This document shows positions 7,215 to 15,708 of a stretch of 52,292 nucleotides of DNA, one piece after another. Source of the DNA: Palsa-872 sp036844615 (GTDB taxonomy: Bacteria > Chloroflexota > Dormibacteria > Dormibacterales > Dormibacteraceae). The DNA lies in the NCBI GenBank assembly GCA_036844615.1, contig DAIUFK010000007.1:1-52292 (forward strand), given 5' to 3'. Every line of letters begins with the position of its first letter. Within the stretch, counting starts at the first letter, position 1. Below the pieces are notes generated by a model. That model was not told the DNA's origin and searched no databases. It saw nothing but the letters and a program-made list of their open reading frames with translations. The position numbers were made by a program, and so were the translations under genes.

Positions 7215-9517
7215 CCGAGTTCGACGATGTCGTGGGGACGGACTGGCACGCGCGTGATCGGCCGCCCGGTGGCGGCGCGGATGGCGGCGACGATCGCGGG
7301 CCCCGACGAGATCGTGGGCGGCTCGCCGACCCCCTTGAGACCGTACGGCGAGTGCGGGTCGCCAAGCTCAAGAATCTGCATGCGTAGCGGCGGCATGTCG
7401 AGGATGGTCGGCAGCAGGTAGTCGGTGAAGGAGGCGTTGCGGATGACCCCATCCTTGACCTGGATCTCCTCCATGACTGCAAGGCCGAGACCCTGGGCCG
7501 CCCCGCCCTCGAGCTGGCCCTCCACCGCTTGCGGGTTGATCGCCTTGCCCACGTCCTGCGCTGTCGCCAGCTCGACAACCTTGATGAGCCCCAGCTCGGT
7601 GTCGACGTCGACGACGGCTCGGTGGGCTGCGAATGCGTATTGAAGGTGGGCATTGGCCTGGCCGGTCTCAGGGTCGAGGCGGAAGGTGCGCCGGGGCCTG
7701 AACTCGCGAGCCTCCTCGATCACCTCCTCCCCCAACAGAGTCGCGAGGAGTATGACCACCGCGCCTTCGGCGGAAACCACCGCGTCGTGCTCAAGCCTCA
7801 CTCCGGCGGCGCCTGGCTTTCCGCCGAGCTCCGACTGGGCAAGCCCGAGGACTCGCTCCCGGACCGCCTCGCACGCCGCTTTGACCGCGCCGCCGGTGAT
7901 GTACGTCTGGCGGGACGCGGATGAGGAACCCGCCGAGCCGACGGCGGTGTCGGCATCGAGCACGACGACGTCACTCACGCCAAGCTCGGTGCCAGCGATC
8001 TGCGCCTGCACGGTGACCAGGCCCTGGCCGACCTCGGCGCTCGCGGTATGCACCTCGACCCGCGGCCTGCCTTCGACGACCGACAGCCTTACCCTCGCGG
8101 TCGAGTAGTCGTCGAAGCCTTCCGAATAGCCGACGTTCTTGAAGCCCACCGCATAGCCGACCCCTCTGCGAACCCCCTCGCCATGCGTCGTGTTGGACAC
8201 GCCGCCTGGCATCTCGGTCAGGTCGACTGCGCTTGTCGCGAGGGCGGGCGGAAGCGGGACATCCCTGATCCGCTCCAGAAGCTCGGCCACCGGGACCGGC
8301 CCCTCGATCACCTGTCCTGTGACCATGCTGCTGCCTGTTTTGAGCGCGTTACGAATGCGAAGGTCGAGTGGGTCCATCCCAAGCGCGAGTGCGAGCTTGT
8401 CCATCTGGGCCTCGTGCGCGTAGCAGTTCTGCACCGAGCCGAACCCTCGCATCGCGCCGCACGGTGGGTTGTTGGTGTAGACGACCCAGCCGTCGATGGT
8501 TGCGTTCGGGCACTCGTACGGACCAAGGGCAAAGCAGCTTGCGTTGGCGATCACCGCGGTCGAGCTGGAGGCGTAGGCGCCGCCATCGAGGAGGATCCTC
8601 GCCTTGACGTAGACGAGCTTGCCCTCACGAGTCGCGCCGTGCTCGTAATGCAGCCGGCCCGGGTGCCTATGGACGTGGCCGACGAACGACTCGGGGCGCG
8701 AGTACGAGATCTTCACCGGCCGCCCTGTCCTCAGAGCGAGCATGCACGCGTGTGCTTGCATCGAAAGGTCTTCGCGCGCGCCAAAGGCGCCGCCAACCCC
8801 GGCGAGGGTGATGCGCACCTTGTCAGGCGGCAGCGCAAGGCATTCCGCAAGCTGGTCGCGGTCGACGTGAAGCCATTGAGTCGCGACGTAGAGGTCGACC
8901 CCGCCCTCGCCGTCCGGTATCGCCAGACCTGACTCGGGGCCAAGAGGAGCCTGGTCCTGCATGCCGATCTCGTATTCGCCAGCCACCACCACTTCCGCGC
9001 GGGCGGTCTGATCGCCATGCCGGATCTTGACCTGGCGCGTGACGTTGCCTCCCGGATGCAGCCGCGGGGCGTCCGGCGTCAGGGCAACCTCCGGGTCGGT
9101 CAGGGGGACGAGCACCTGGTAGTCGACGTGCACCTTGTGAGCCGCGCGCCGAGCCTGCTCTGGGTGGTCCGCGGCGACCAGGGCGACAGCCTCGCCCCAG
9201 TACCTGACGACGTCGGCAGCCAGCACAGGCTGGTCGAGTATCTCGAGGCCGTAAACCTTGCGACCAGGCACGTCCTCGTGAGTCAACACCGAGCGTACGC
9301 CCGGCGAAGCGAGGGCCTCTGACACGTCGATGGACACGATGCGCGCGTAGGGGTGCGGGCTCCGGACGGTGGCGCCCCAGAGCATTCCATCCACCCGAAG
9401 GTCTGACGAGTAAGGAAAGTCGCCCTTGACCTTGAGCACGGCGTCGGGGCGCGTGACCGATTCTCCGACGCGGCCGGTGACGACCGCATGGGACCCAAGC
9501 CGCGGCCGGACCGTCAT
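7211..9517 (-). CDS. Xanthine dehydrogenase, molybdenum cofactor-binding large subunit
   Basis: A 768-residue subunit of the xanthine oxidase family, which hydroxylates hypoxanthine to xanthine and xanthine to urate. Visible signatures include GVGGAFGAREDLS (Mo-pterin contact), CGAMRGFGS, the ENHTV-like central part and the C-terminal GVGEPPTISSGPAI, which carries the catalytic glutamate. ATG 9517 was chosen because it overlaps the small-subunit stop (ATGA) and gives the usual N-terminus; the open frame extends further upstream but reads into the small subunit in the wrong frame. It belongs to the three-subunit type (large, FeS and FAD chains from separate genes). Substrate is assigned from neighbours (urate oxidase, adenine deaminase), since CO dehydrogenase and nicotinate hydroxylase share the fold. 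Confidence 0.88.
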   Translation of the reverse strand: MTVRPRLGSHAVVTGRVGESVTRPDAVLKVKGDFPYSSDLRVDGMLWGATVRSPHPYARIVSIDVSEALASPGVRSVLTHEDVPGRKVYGLEILDQPVLAADVVRYWGEAVALVAADHPEQARRAAHKVHVDYQVLVPLTDPEVALTPDAPRLHPGGNVTRQVKIRHGDQTARAEVVVAGEYEIGMQDQAPLGPESGLAIPDGEGGVDLYVATQWLHVDRDQLAECLALPPDKVRITLAGVGGAFGAREDLSMQAHACMLALRTGRPVKISYSRPESFVGHVHRHPGRLHYEHGATREGKLVYVKARILLDGGAYASSSTAVIANASCFALGPYECPNATIDGWVVYTNNPPCGAMRGFGSVQNCYAHEAQMDKLALALGMDPLDLRIRNALKTGSSMVTGQVIEGPVPVAELLERIRDVPLPPALATSAVDLTEMPGGVSNTTHGEGVRRGVGYAVGFKNVGYSEGFDDYSTARVRLSVVEGRPRVEVHTASAEVGQGLVTVQAQIAGTELGVSDVVVLDADTAVGSAGSSSASRQTYITGGAVKAACEAVRERVLGLAQSELGGKPGAAGVRLEHDAVVSAEGAVVILLATLLGEEVIEEAREFRPRRTFRLDPETGQANAHLQYAFAAHRAVVDVDTELGLIKVVELATAQDVGKAINPQAVEGQLEGGAAQGLGLAVMEEIQVKDGVIRNASFTDYLLPTILDMPPLRMQILELGDPHSPYGLKGVGEPPTISSGPAIVAAIRAATGRPITRVPVRPHDIVELG

Positions 9518-9999
9518 CTGGCGGTCCTGTGCGCCACCGCCATGCGGCGCGAGGCGAGGTGGACTGCGTCGATGATCTTGGCGTAGCCGGTGCAGCGACA
9601 GATGTTGCCTGCGAGCGCCTCGCGAATCTCGGTGAGCGTCGGTTCCTGAACCCGAGTCAGCAGGTCGTGGGTCGCGACGATGAGGCCTGGCGTGCAGAAG
9701 CCGCATTGCACCGCACCGGCCTCGACGAAAGCCTGTTGAACCGGGTGCAGGACATCTCCCTCCAGCAATCCTTCGACTGTCACGATCTCCCGTCCTTCGG
9801 CCTGGCCGCCAAGGACGAGGCAAGCGCAGACCAGCGCGCCGTCCAGGTAGACCGAGCACGATCCGCATTCGCCCTGCTCGCAGGCGTTCTTCGAGCCCGG
9901 AAGCTCCATCCTGTCGCGCAGGACCGAGAGGAGGCTCTCGCCCTCCCAGACGTCATCGGCGGTGCGCGCACGGCCGTTGACTTTGCAGCTGATCTTCAA
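9514..9999 (-). CDS. Xanthine dehydrogenase, [2Fe-2S] small subunit
   Basis: A 161-residue electron-transfer subunit with two [2Fe-2S] sites: the plant-ferredoxin-like CEQGECGSCSVYLDG followed by a further cysteine near residue 68, and the helical second site CGFCTPG ... NICRCTGY. Length fits the family (about 160). The chosen start is TTG at 9999 because its TTGA overlaps the stop of the FAD subunit, matching the coupling seen throughout this operon; longer frames upstream add residues encoded antisense-like within the FAD gene. Electrons from the Mo site pass through these clusters to FAD in the neighbouring subunit. Confidence 0.88.
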   Translation of the reverse strand: MKISCKVNGRARTADDVWEGESLLSVLRDRMELPGSKNACEQGECGSCSVYLDGALVCACLVLGGQAEGREIVTVEGLLEGDVLHPVQQAFVEAGAVQCGFCTPGLIVATHDLLTRVQEPTLTEIREALAGNICRCTGYAKIIDAVHLASRRMAVAHRTAR

Positions 10000-10871
10000 G
10001 CCGAGGCCCTCGTCGTGTAGTCGTTCCACGCCCAAACGAAGCTGCGCCGCGCCATTACTGAAAGTGCGTGACGGCGGTAGGCGGCAGTGCCCCGCACGTC
10101 GTCGATTGGTCGTGCGGCTGCAGCCACCAGCTCGCCGAAGCGTGCAAGCGCTTTGGGTTCTGCCGCCTTCGGCTTCTCCCACATCCCTTTCTCGTCAAGC
10201 ACGCCTTCGAGGAACTTCTCAGCCTCGCCGGCGACGACAGGAGTCGGCGCGGCGGAGCCGATGCCGGTGCCGATATGCCTGCGTTCGGGATCCAGTGAGA
10301 TTGCGAAGGAGCAGACCGCGATCACCATTGCGTTGCGCGTGCCCACCTTGGAGAACTGCTGAGGCCCCTTCGCCGGCTCGACCAGGAAGGCAGCGATGAG
10401 CTCGTCCTTCTTCATCGCGTTGAGCTTTGGACCGGTGAAGAACTCGCGCGCCGAAAGCCGCCGGCTCCCAGACGTTGAGGCCAGTTCGACCACCGCGCCC
10501 GATGCAAGCAGCGGTGGGTGGGCGTCACCTGCAGGCGACGAGGAGCCAAGGTTGCCGCCCACAGTGCCTCGGTTCCTGATCTGGGGCGAGCCCACAGTGC
10601 GCGAGGCCATGGCAAGGCCGGGCAGCCGATCGCCGAGCTCGACGATGATCCGCGCATAGGTGACGCCGGCTCCGATCCGGAGGAGCTCACCCTCCATTCC
10701 CCACTCGGTGAGCTCGCCAACGCGAGTGAGGTCGATGATCGACGCCGGCCGGTGGCGGTCGAGGTTGATCTCGACCATCACATCGGTGCCGCCTGCGATC
10801 GGCATCGCCTCCGGGTGGGCCGACTTCATCTGCAGGGCTTCAGCCCAGGTTGTCGGCTGGAGGAACTCCAT
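9996..10871 (-). CDS. Xanthine dehydrogenase, FAD-binding medium subunit
   Basis: A 291-residue subunit of the CO dehydrogenase flavoprotein C type. FAD-binding motifs are the early MPIAGGTDVMVE and the central SPQIRNRGTVGGNLGSSSPAGD. It should accept electrons from the [2Fe-2S] subunit and pass them to NAD or another acceptor. The start is ATG 10871, which overlaps the urate oxidase stop by one base (TGATG); a GTG three bases earlier is the alternative. The C-terminal CODH_C-like domain is present to about residue 280. No xdhC maturation gene is found in the window. Confidence 0.87.
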   Translation of the reverse strand: MEFLQPTTWAEALQMKSAHPEAMPIAGGTDVMVEINLDRHRPASIIDLTRVGELTEWGMEGELLRIGAGVTYARIIVELGDRLPGLAMASRTVGSPQIRNRGTVGGNLGSSSPAGDAHPPLLASGAVVELASTSGSRRLSAREFFTGPKLNAMKKDELIAAFLVEPAKGPQQFSKVGTRNAMVIAVCSFAISLDPERRHIGTGIGSAAPTPVVAGEAEKFLEGVLDEKGMWEKPKAAEPKALARFGELVAAAARPIDDVRGTAAYRRHALSVMARRSFVWAWNDYTTRASA

Positions 10872-11749
10872 CACCAGGCGGCATCGGCAGGGGCGTCGTC
10901 ACGCGTCACGGTCCCCTCGATGAGCCCGTACGGCCGGTCAGATGCGTGGAAGACCTCGTTCTTGTTGTCGAGCCCGAACGGCGACAGGTCGACCACGAAG
11001 TGGTGCTTGTTCTGCATCGAAAGCCGGATCTCGGCGATCTCGGGCCTGGCCTTAAGAGCAGATTCGCCCATCAGATAGAGGGTCTGCTGCAGGGCAAGGC
11101 TGTGCTTGGCAGCGAAAGTTTCGATCAGGGCGCCGCGCGTTGCGGCGAACGCGTCACCAAAATCCACGTTCTCAGTCGCGTAGCGCCAGCGCGCGACGAC
11201 CGCTGTCGCGAGCACGCGGTCGTGGGTCTCTTCGAGGGTCGTGTAGCGATCGCGCGGATAGCCGAAGAACTCCGAGCCGGTGGACTTGAGCAGAACCATG
11301 TCGCTGACGCCTGCCACCACCCATGTGTGATCGCGCGTGCAGGTCACTGTGGCAAGGCGCTTTTCAGATCCCGCCCGAATGAAGGAGTGGGGATGCGGCT
11401 TTCCGCCGACCTCGATGCGCGCCCATGGATACTCCTCGACCGAGACGCGCGCCCTGTGCACGGTTGGGAAGTCGTGAGCGAAGTGGCGCGCCAACCGGAT
11501 GGCGAACTGCTCGATCTCGCCAACGCCCTCCTCCCTGGCGAACGCATAGACGGTGTTCTTCTGGGTATCGGTGGCCACGATGTTGCTGTTGTCGCCTGCC
11601 AGGTGGCTGGCGGCGAAATCGCCCGCTAGGGCGACGCTGACGCTGATGTCCTTGATCTCGTGAACCGAACCGTCTTGACCGCCCTTGGTCACACGAACCA
11701 TGTGCGTCTCGGCTTTCCCGTACTGGTTCTCGCCAAGCCGGATCGTCAT
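10871..11749 (-). CDS. Urate oxidase (uricase)
   Basis: A 292-residue cofactor-free uricase that oxidises urate to 5-hydroxyisourate and H2O2. Family marks are YGKAETHMVRV near the N-terminus, the DNSNIVATDTQKNTVYAFAR segment carrying the catalytic threonine, FPTVHRARVSVEEYPWARI, and the C-terminal NKHHFVVDLSPFGLDNKNEVF. Length is that of stand-alone uricases, without the fused decarboxylase seen in Bacillus PucL. Start ATG lies 4 bases after the uraH stop. The three enzymes uaZ, uraH and uraD are encoded together, so the unstable intermediates are processed enzymatically to allantoin. Confidence 0.93.
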   Translation of the reverse strand: MTIRLGENQYGKAETHMVRVTKGGQDGSVHEIKDISVSVALAGDFAASHLAGDNSNIVATDTQKNTVYAFAREEGVGEIEQFAIRLARHFAHDFPTVHRARVSVEEYPWARIEVGGKPHPHSFIRAGSEKRLATVTCTRDHTWVVAGVSDMVLLKSTGSEFFGYPRDRYTTLEETHDRVLATAVVARWRYATENVDFGDAFAATRGALIETFAAKHSLALQQTLYLMGESALKARPEIAEIRLSMQNKHHFVVDLSPFGLDNKNEVFHASDRPYGLIEGTVTRDDAPADAAW

Positions 11750-11753
11750 CGGC

Positions 11754-12089
11754 TCACGTCCCTTTATAGGTGGCGTACCCGAAGGGGCTCAGCAGAAGGG
11801 GTATGTGGAAATGCTCGCGCGAGTTCGCGACTGCGAACACGATCGCAATCTCCGGGTAGAACTCGGTGGTGCCCTGCTCCTGGAAGTACTGGGCCGTGTC
11901 GAAATCCAGCCTGTACTCGCCAAAGGCGATGCCACCTTCTGCCAACTCCCGGATGCGGCCGTCCGCATCGGTCACGCCACGGCCGACAACAGTCCAGCGC
12001 CTGTCAGTCCCTCGATGGCTCAGGGTGACGGGCACGCCTTTGGCGGGGCGGCCGCGCGAGGTGTCGAGCACGTGAGTCGAGACGCTCAC
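11754..12089 (-). CDS. uraH: 5-hydroxyisourate hydrolase (transthyretin-like)
   Basis: A 111-residue transthyretin-related protein. It has the N-terminal STHVLD (H6), the central PEIAIVFAV, the HFHIPLLLSPFGYATY block and a terminal YKGT, where the family usually ends YRGS; Lys and Thr here are conservative changes. It hydrolyses 5-hydroxyisourate to OHCU, following urate oxidase. The start ATG overlaps the uraD stop by four bases. No signal peptide, so it acts in the cytosol like its partners. Confidence 0.93.
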   Translation of the reverse strand: MSVSTHVLDTSRGRPAKGVPVTLSHRGTDRRWTVVGRGVTDADGRIRELAEGGIAFGEYRLDFDTAQYFQEQGTTEFYPEIAIVFAVANSREHFHIPLLLSPFGYATYKGT

Positions 12090-12580
12090 CCGTGCAGCAT
12101 GCTCCCCAGCCGGAGTCTGGTGATCTTGCGCTGCTCCTCAGCGGCCACCTTGACCTCCAACTCAGGGTCGTTGCTCATTCGCGAGTGCAACGCCGACAGG
12201 GCGTCCTTGGCGGTGCGGCCCGCGGCCGAGAAAAGGAACACGTGGCCGAAATGAGCCTCGTAGCGGCGGTTCTCCTGGGCCAGCAATGCAAGCGTCTCAT
12301 CGCCCGCCTGCACGATCCCACTCTGCTCCGTCTCCGATTGCTGCGGTGCGTGGCCGCCGCTCTCGCCAAGCCTCGGGTGGGCGGCGAAAGCCTCCAGCCA
12401 ATCGGAGGGGTCGAGGTCGCTCCACACCTTGTCGGCGGCCTCCATCAGCGCTGAAAGGTGGGTGAATGGGCGCTGCGCGGCAACGGCGGAAGCCCATGCA
12501 GGCGAGCCGCAGCAGCGGAGGAGACGGGCCTCGGCCTCGTCTCGTGGCAGAGCGTTGAACCAGGCGAGCGTCTCACTCAA
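12086..12580 (-). CDS. uraD: OHCU decarboxylase
   Basis: A 164-residue protein that decarboxylates 2-oxo-4-hydroxy-4-carboxy-5-ureidoimidazoline to S-allantoin. Key parts are AAHPRLGE with the catalytic H68, the E-T-E-Q-S-G stretch that follows, YEAHFGHVFLFSAAGRTA and the C-terminal EEQRKITRLRL. It starts at an ATG 8 bases inside the end of ade and its stop overlaps the uraH start, so the four upstream minus-strand genes are translationally linked. Length matches the single-domain enzyme. Confidence 0.93.
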   Translation of the reverse strand: MSETLAWFNALPRDEAEARLLRCCGSPAWASAVAAQRPFTHLSALMEAADKVWSDLDPSDWLEAFAAHPRLGESGGHAPQQSETEQSGIVQAGDETLALLAQENRRYEAHFGHVFLFSAAGRTAKDALSALHSRMSNDPELEVKVAAEEQRKITRLRLGSMLHG

Positions 12581-14243
12581 TCCCCAGTGGCACCAGCTCG
12601 AACCGAGCCACGTCGACCAGCCCGCGGTCGGTGATTTTGAGCTCGGGAATGACCGAGAGCGCGAGGAAGCTCAGCGTCATGAAAGGAGCGCTCATGGTCA
12701 CACCGAGCCCCGCCAGCCTGAGCTCCATCGAGCGCAATCGCTCGTACACCTCGGCGAGGGGCCGATCGCTCATTAGGCCGGCGACGGGTAGGGGAAGCTC
12801 CTCGACCACCTTGCCGCCTTCGGCGATGACGATGCCGCCACCAATCTCGGCCAACCTGCAGGCGCAGGCCGCCATGTCGGCATCATCGACGCCGAGCACC
12901 ACGACGTTGTGCGCATCGTGCGCGACGGTCGAGGCGAAAGCACCGCGCTTCAACCCGAGGTTGGTGGCAAAGCCGAGGCCGATCCTGCCCGTGGCATGGT
13001 GGCGTTCGATGACTGCGATCTTGGCAAGGTCCCGGGCCGGTTCGGCGACGAGGGCGCCGTCACGAGCAGTCGGTTCGACCACATCGATACCCGTCAGTAG
13101 CTGCGCAGGAATCAAGCGCATGACACGGACGCGCTTCGGGCCGGCGGGAATGTGAAAAGACGCTGGCGTGACCGGCGCCATGTGCATCGTCTGGCGCACC
13201 CACTCGGGCACGTCGACCTTCCCGAATCGTGGCGCGGCACCACGCTTCAGCACTTGCCGTGGGTTGAAAGAGCGAAGGTCGTCAAGCACCAGGATGTCCG
13301 CCTGGTAGCCGGGAGCGATTGCCCCGAGATGCCATAAGCGGTGACAGCTGGCGGCATTGATAGTCGCCATCACCACAGCGTCCTCTGGGCTCACGCCCTC
13401 CTCCACCGCCACGCGAACCATCTGGTTGATGTGCCCTTCCTCGACGATGAAGCCAGGCTCGCGATCGTCGGTGCAGAAGGTGCAGTGATCGGTGCCAAAT
13501 CGCTTGACGAGAGGGAGCAGGTCACGCAGGTTGCGGGCGATCGAGGCCTCACGCAGCATCACCCACATGCCTAGGCGCCGCTTCTCCAGCGCCTCTTCGT
13601 ATGTGGTGGCCTCATGGTCGGACCGGATGCCTGCGGCGATATAGGCGTTGAGGGCGGGGCCTCGCACGCCTGGCGCGTGACCATCGACGTGATCGGTCAA
13701 TCCTGTCGTCAGCTTGGCCATCTCAGCCGCGTCGCCTGCTATCACGCCTGGGAAGTTCATCATCTCCGCCACCCCGATCACCCGTTCCCTGCGCAGGAGC
13801 CCCTCGATGTCAGCGATGGTGAAGGGTTGCAACGGTGACTCGAAATTCGAAGCGGGCACGCATGAAGACGCCATCACGTAGACGTCCAACGGCAGGTCGG
13901 CGCAAGAGTCGAGGAGCCAGTGGATGCCATCAGGGCCAAGCACGTTGGCGATCTCGTGGGGGTCGGCGACGACTGTCGTCGTGCCGTGCGCCAGGACTGC
14001 GCGGGCGAACTCGTCGACTGTGAGCTTCGACGATTCGATGTGCATGTGGGCGTCGATGAAACCTGGCACCAGGTAGGCGCCGTCGACGTCAGTCCGCTCG
14101 CGTCCCTCGTACCGCCCGAGACCGACGACGTGGCCGTCCTGAATGGCGACATCGACGTCGAGCCATTCCTTGGTGAACACAGAAAGCACCCGACCGCCCG
14201 CCAGCACGAGGTCGGCCGGCTCGTCACCCCTCGCGACTGCCAT
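12573..14243 (-). CDS. ade: Adenine deaminase
   Basis: A 556-residue amidohydrolase converting adenine to hypoxanthine, the entry point to the xanthine dehydrogenase step. Visible marks are FIDAHMHIESSKL near residue 65, VVADPHEIANVLG near residue 95, FCTDDREP in the middle and the C-terminal domain typical of the Ade family (GVDDADMAACA, then LSFLALSVIPELKITDRGLVD). First protein gene of the minus-strand purine operon, starting at ATG 14243, 50 bases downstream of tRNA-Trp. A TATTCT element about 22 bases before the ATG could be its own -10 box; co-transcription with the tRNA is the other possibility. Confidence 0.92.
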   Translation of the reverse strand: MAVARGDEPADLVLAGGRVLSVFTKEWLDVDVAIQDGHVVGLGRYEGRERTDVDGAYLVPGFIDAHMHIESSKLTVDEFARAVLAHGTTTVVADPHEIANVLGPDGIHWLLDSCADLPLDVYVMASSCVPASNFESPLQPFTIADIEGLLRRERVIGVAEMMNFPGVIAGDAAEMAKLTTGLTDHVDGHAPGVRGPALNAYIAAGIRSDHEATTYEEALEKRRLGMWVMLREASIARNLRDLLPLVKRFGTDHCTFCTDDREPGFIVEEGHINQMVRVAVEEGVSPEDAVVMATINAASCHRLWHLGAIAPGYQADILVLDDLRSFNPRQVLKRGAAPRFGKVDVPEWVRQTMHMAPVTPASFHIPAGPKRVRVMRLIPAQLLTGIDVVEPTARDGALVAEPARDLAKIAVIERHHATGRIGLGFATNLGLKRGAFASTVAHDAHNVVVLGVDDADMAACACRLAEIGGGIVIAEGGKVVEELPLPVAGLMSDRPLAEVYERLRSMELRLAGLGVTMSAPFMTLSFLALSVIPELKITDRGLVDVARFELVPLGIE

Positions 14244-14293
14244 CCACTTCGCGTCGATGAGGGCAAGAATAGTGCAGCGGCTCTGTAAAAAAT

Positions 14294-14371
14294 TGGCAGG
14301 CGCGGAAGGATTCGAACCCTCGGCCCTCGGTTTTGGAGACCGATGCTCTGACCAGGCTGAGCTACGCGCCT
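14294..14371 (-). tRNA. tRNA-Trp (anticodon CCA)
   Basis: A complete 78-base cloverleaf on the reverse strand. The acceptor stem pairs AGGCGCG with CGCGCCT, the D stem is GCTC/GAGC, the anticodon stem is TCGGT/ACCGA around loop CTCCAAA, and the T arm has loop TTCGAAT. Loop position 34-36 reads CCA, the tryptophan anticodon, and the discriminator is G as in bacterial tRNA-Trp. The 3' CCA is encoded (14294-14296). Confidence 0.95.
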
Positions 14372-14385
14372 ACTGCGGAGCGCAA

Positions 14386-14391
14386 ATTTTA
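14386..14391 (-). promoter_or_regulatory. Candidate -10 box for tRNA-Trp (TAAAAT)
   Basis: TAAAAT on the reverse strand ends 14 bases before the mature 5' end of tRNA-Trp. No convincing -35 was found. It overlaps the upstream region of the divergent metallophosphoesterase. Confidence 0.3.
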
Positions 14392-14405
14392 CCCCACCCC
14401 CCAAC

Positions 14406-14411
14406 TAGCAT
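14406..14411 (+). promoter_or_regulatory. -10-like box (TAGCAT) of metallophosphoesterase gene
   Basis: TAGCAT lies 6 bases before the GTG at 14418 and no ribosome binding site is present, the arrangement expected for a leaderless transcript. Confidence 0.45.
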
Positions 14412-14417
14412 CCATTT

Positions 14418-15134
14418 GTGGCGGATCTGCCGGTTCTGATCGTGGGCGACGTGCACGGCGACCTCGAGCGCCTCTTCCAGGCCCTGAAGCCCTATCCGGC
14501 GGCCGAATGGCACACCGTCTTTCTCGGTGACCTCGTCGATTACGGGATGTTCGGCGTCGGCGCGCTGCGATACGCGCGCGACCGCCTGAACTCCAGCGTG
14601 CTTCTGGGCAACCACGAGGTCGCCATGCTGTGGGCCTTGCGGGACCCGACCAGGATCGGTTGGTGGATGTCCGTCGGCGGCCAGCGCCATGACCTCGACG
14701 AGCTGGCGCGCGATGCGCCTCTCCAGGAGTGGATGCGCGACCGCCCCGCGCTCATGAAGCTTGGCGATGACACGCTGGCTCAACACTGCGGAAACGATGC
14801 ATATGGGTCTCTTATCGAGATTGAAGAGCCCCGCCCCGTCGACACGATCAACTCGCGCGTTCGCGATCTGCTCGGTGACCAGGGAGAGGCCAGATTATGG
14901 GATTTGCTCAGCGGACCCAACATCTTTGAAGGTCAGCCGATGCGCCTCAATCGCTGGCTCGAGATCACCGATGGCCGAAGGGTGGTCTTCGGTCACAAGC
15001 CCCATCGAGGCCCGGTTCCACGCAGCTCGAATGAGGGCCGCGCCATCAACTTCGACGGCGGCTTCAGCCGCTCGCATCGCAAATATCGACGCGCATCGCC
15101 GATGAGCGCCACCGTCGCTCCTTTGGCCCGGTAA
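14418..15134 (+). CDS. Calcineurin-like metallophosphoesterase
   Basis: A 238-residue protein with all metal-binding blocks of the family: IVGDVHGD at residues 8-15, FLGDLVDYG near 38, LLGNHEVA near 62, and GHKPHRG near 195. It resembles diadenosine tetraphosphatase or Ser/Thr protein phosphatase-like proteins (PrpE/ApaH group), so a phosphoester in the cytosol is the likely substrate. Start is GTG 14418, directly behind a TAGCAT box. It is followed after 12 bases by hpt on the same strand, so the two are probably co-transcribed. Substrate is not determinable. Confidence 0.82.
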   Translation: MADLPVLIVGDVHGDLERLFQALKPYPAAEWHTVFLGDLVDYGMFGVGALRYARDRLNSSVLLGNHEVAMLWALRDPTRIGWWMSVGGQRHDLDELARDAPLQEWMRDRPALMKLGDDTLAQHCGNDAYGSLIEIEEPRPVDTINSRVRDLLGDQGEARLWDLLSGPNIFEGQPMRLNRWLEITDGRRVVFGHKPHRGPVPRSSNEGRAINFDGGFSRSHRKYRRASPMSATVAPLAR

Positions 15135-15146
15135 GCTTTACGTTGC

Positions 15147-15704
15147 ATGCCTGAGGTCCTGACCCAGACCCCGCCGGCGCGAGTGGAAAGTACTGGTAAG
15201 GCCATGATCACGTCGGCGCAGATCGCGCGCCGCGTCCACGCGATGGGCCGCCAGATCTCCAAGGTCTACTCCGACATCGACACTCCGCTGGTGCTTGTAG
15301 TCATCCTCAAAGGCGCCACTGTCTTCGCGGCCGACCTGCTGCGCAGCCTCAGCATCCCTGCCGAGCTCGAGTTCGTGCGCGCCGCGAGCTACGGGTCGGG
15401 GACCACTCGCGGCGATCTGCGGCTCGCCCACATGATCGATGGCTCCCTAATCGACAGGCACGTGCTCCTCGTCGAGGACATCGTCGACTCCGGACACACC
15501 GCGTCAGCCATCACCCGGCGCGTGCGGCGCATGAAGCCCTCATCGCTCAAGCTGGCAGCCTTGCTCGATAGGCCGGCCCGCCGCGCAGTGCCGGTGACCA
15601 TCGACTTCAAGGGCTTCGTCATCCCCGACCGCTTCGTGATCGGCTACGGCCTTGACTACGCCGGCCTGTACAGGGAGCTACCCGGAATCTATTCGCTGGG
15701 CTAG
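15147..15704 (+). CDS. hpt: Hypoxanthine phosphoribosyltransferase
   Basis: A 185-residue type I phosphoribosyltransferase. The PRPP-binding loop is LLVEDIVDSGHTA near residue 107, the early VVILKGATVFAADLLR block contains the flexible-loop side of the site, and FVIGYGLDYAGLYRELP is the usual C-terminal block of bacterial Hpt. It makes IMP or GMP from hypoxanthine or guanine. Because it lies next to the locus that destroys hypoxanthine, salvage and degradation of the same base are encoded within 1 kb. Follows the metallophosphoesterase by 12 bases. Confidence 0.92.
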   Translation: MPEVLTQTPPARVESTGKAMITSAQIARRVHAMGRQISKVYSDIDTPLVLVVILKGATVFAADLLRSLSIPAELEFVRAASYGSGTTRGDLRLAHMIDGSLIDRHVLLVEDIVDSGHTASAITRRVRRMKPSSLKLAALLDRPARRAVPVTIDFKGFVIPDRFVIGYGLDYAGLYRELPGIYSLG

Positions 15705-15708
15705 CAAA

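Noticed and set aside
8048..8932. 294-codon plus-strand open frame inside the xanthine dehydrogenase large subunit
   Set aside because: Antisense to conserved molybdenum-binding motifs, no start signal, no domain.
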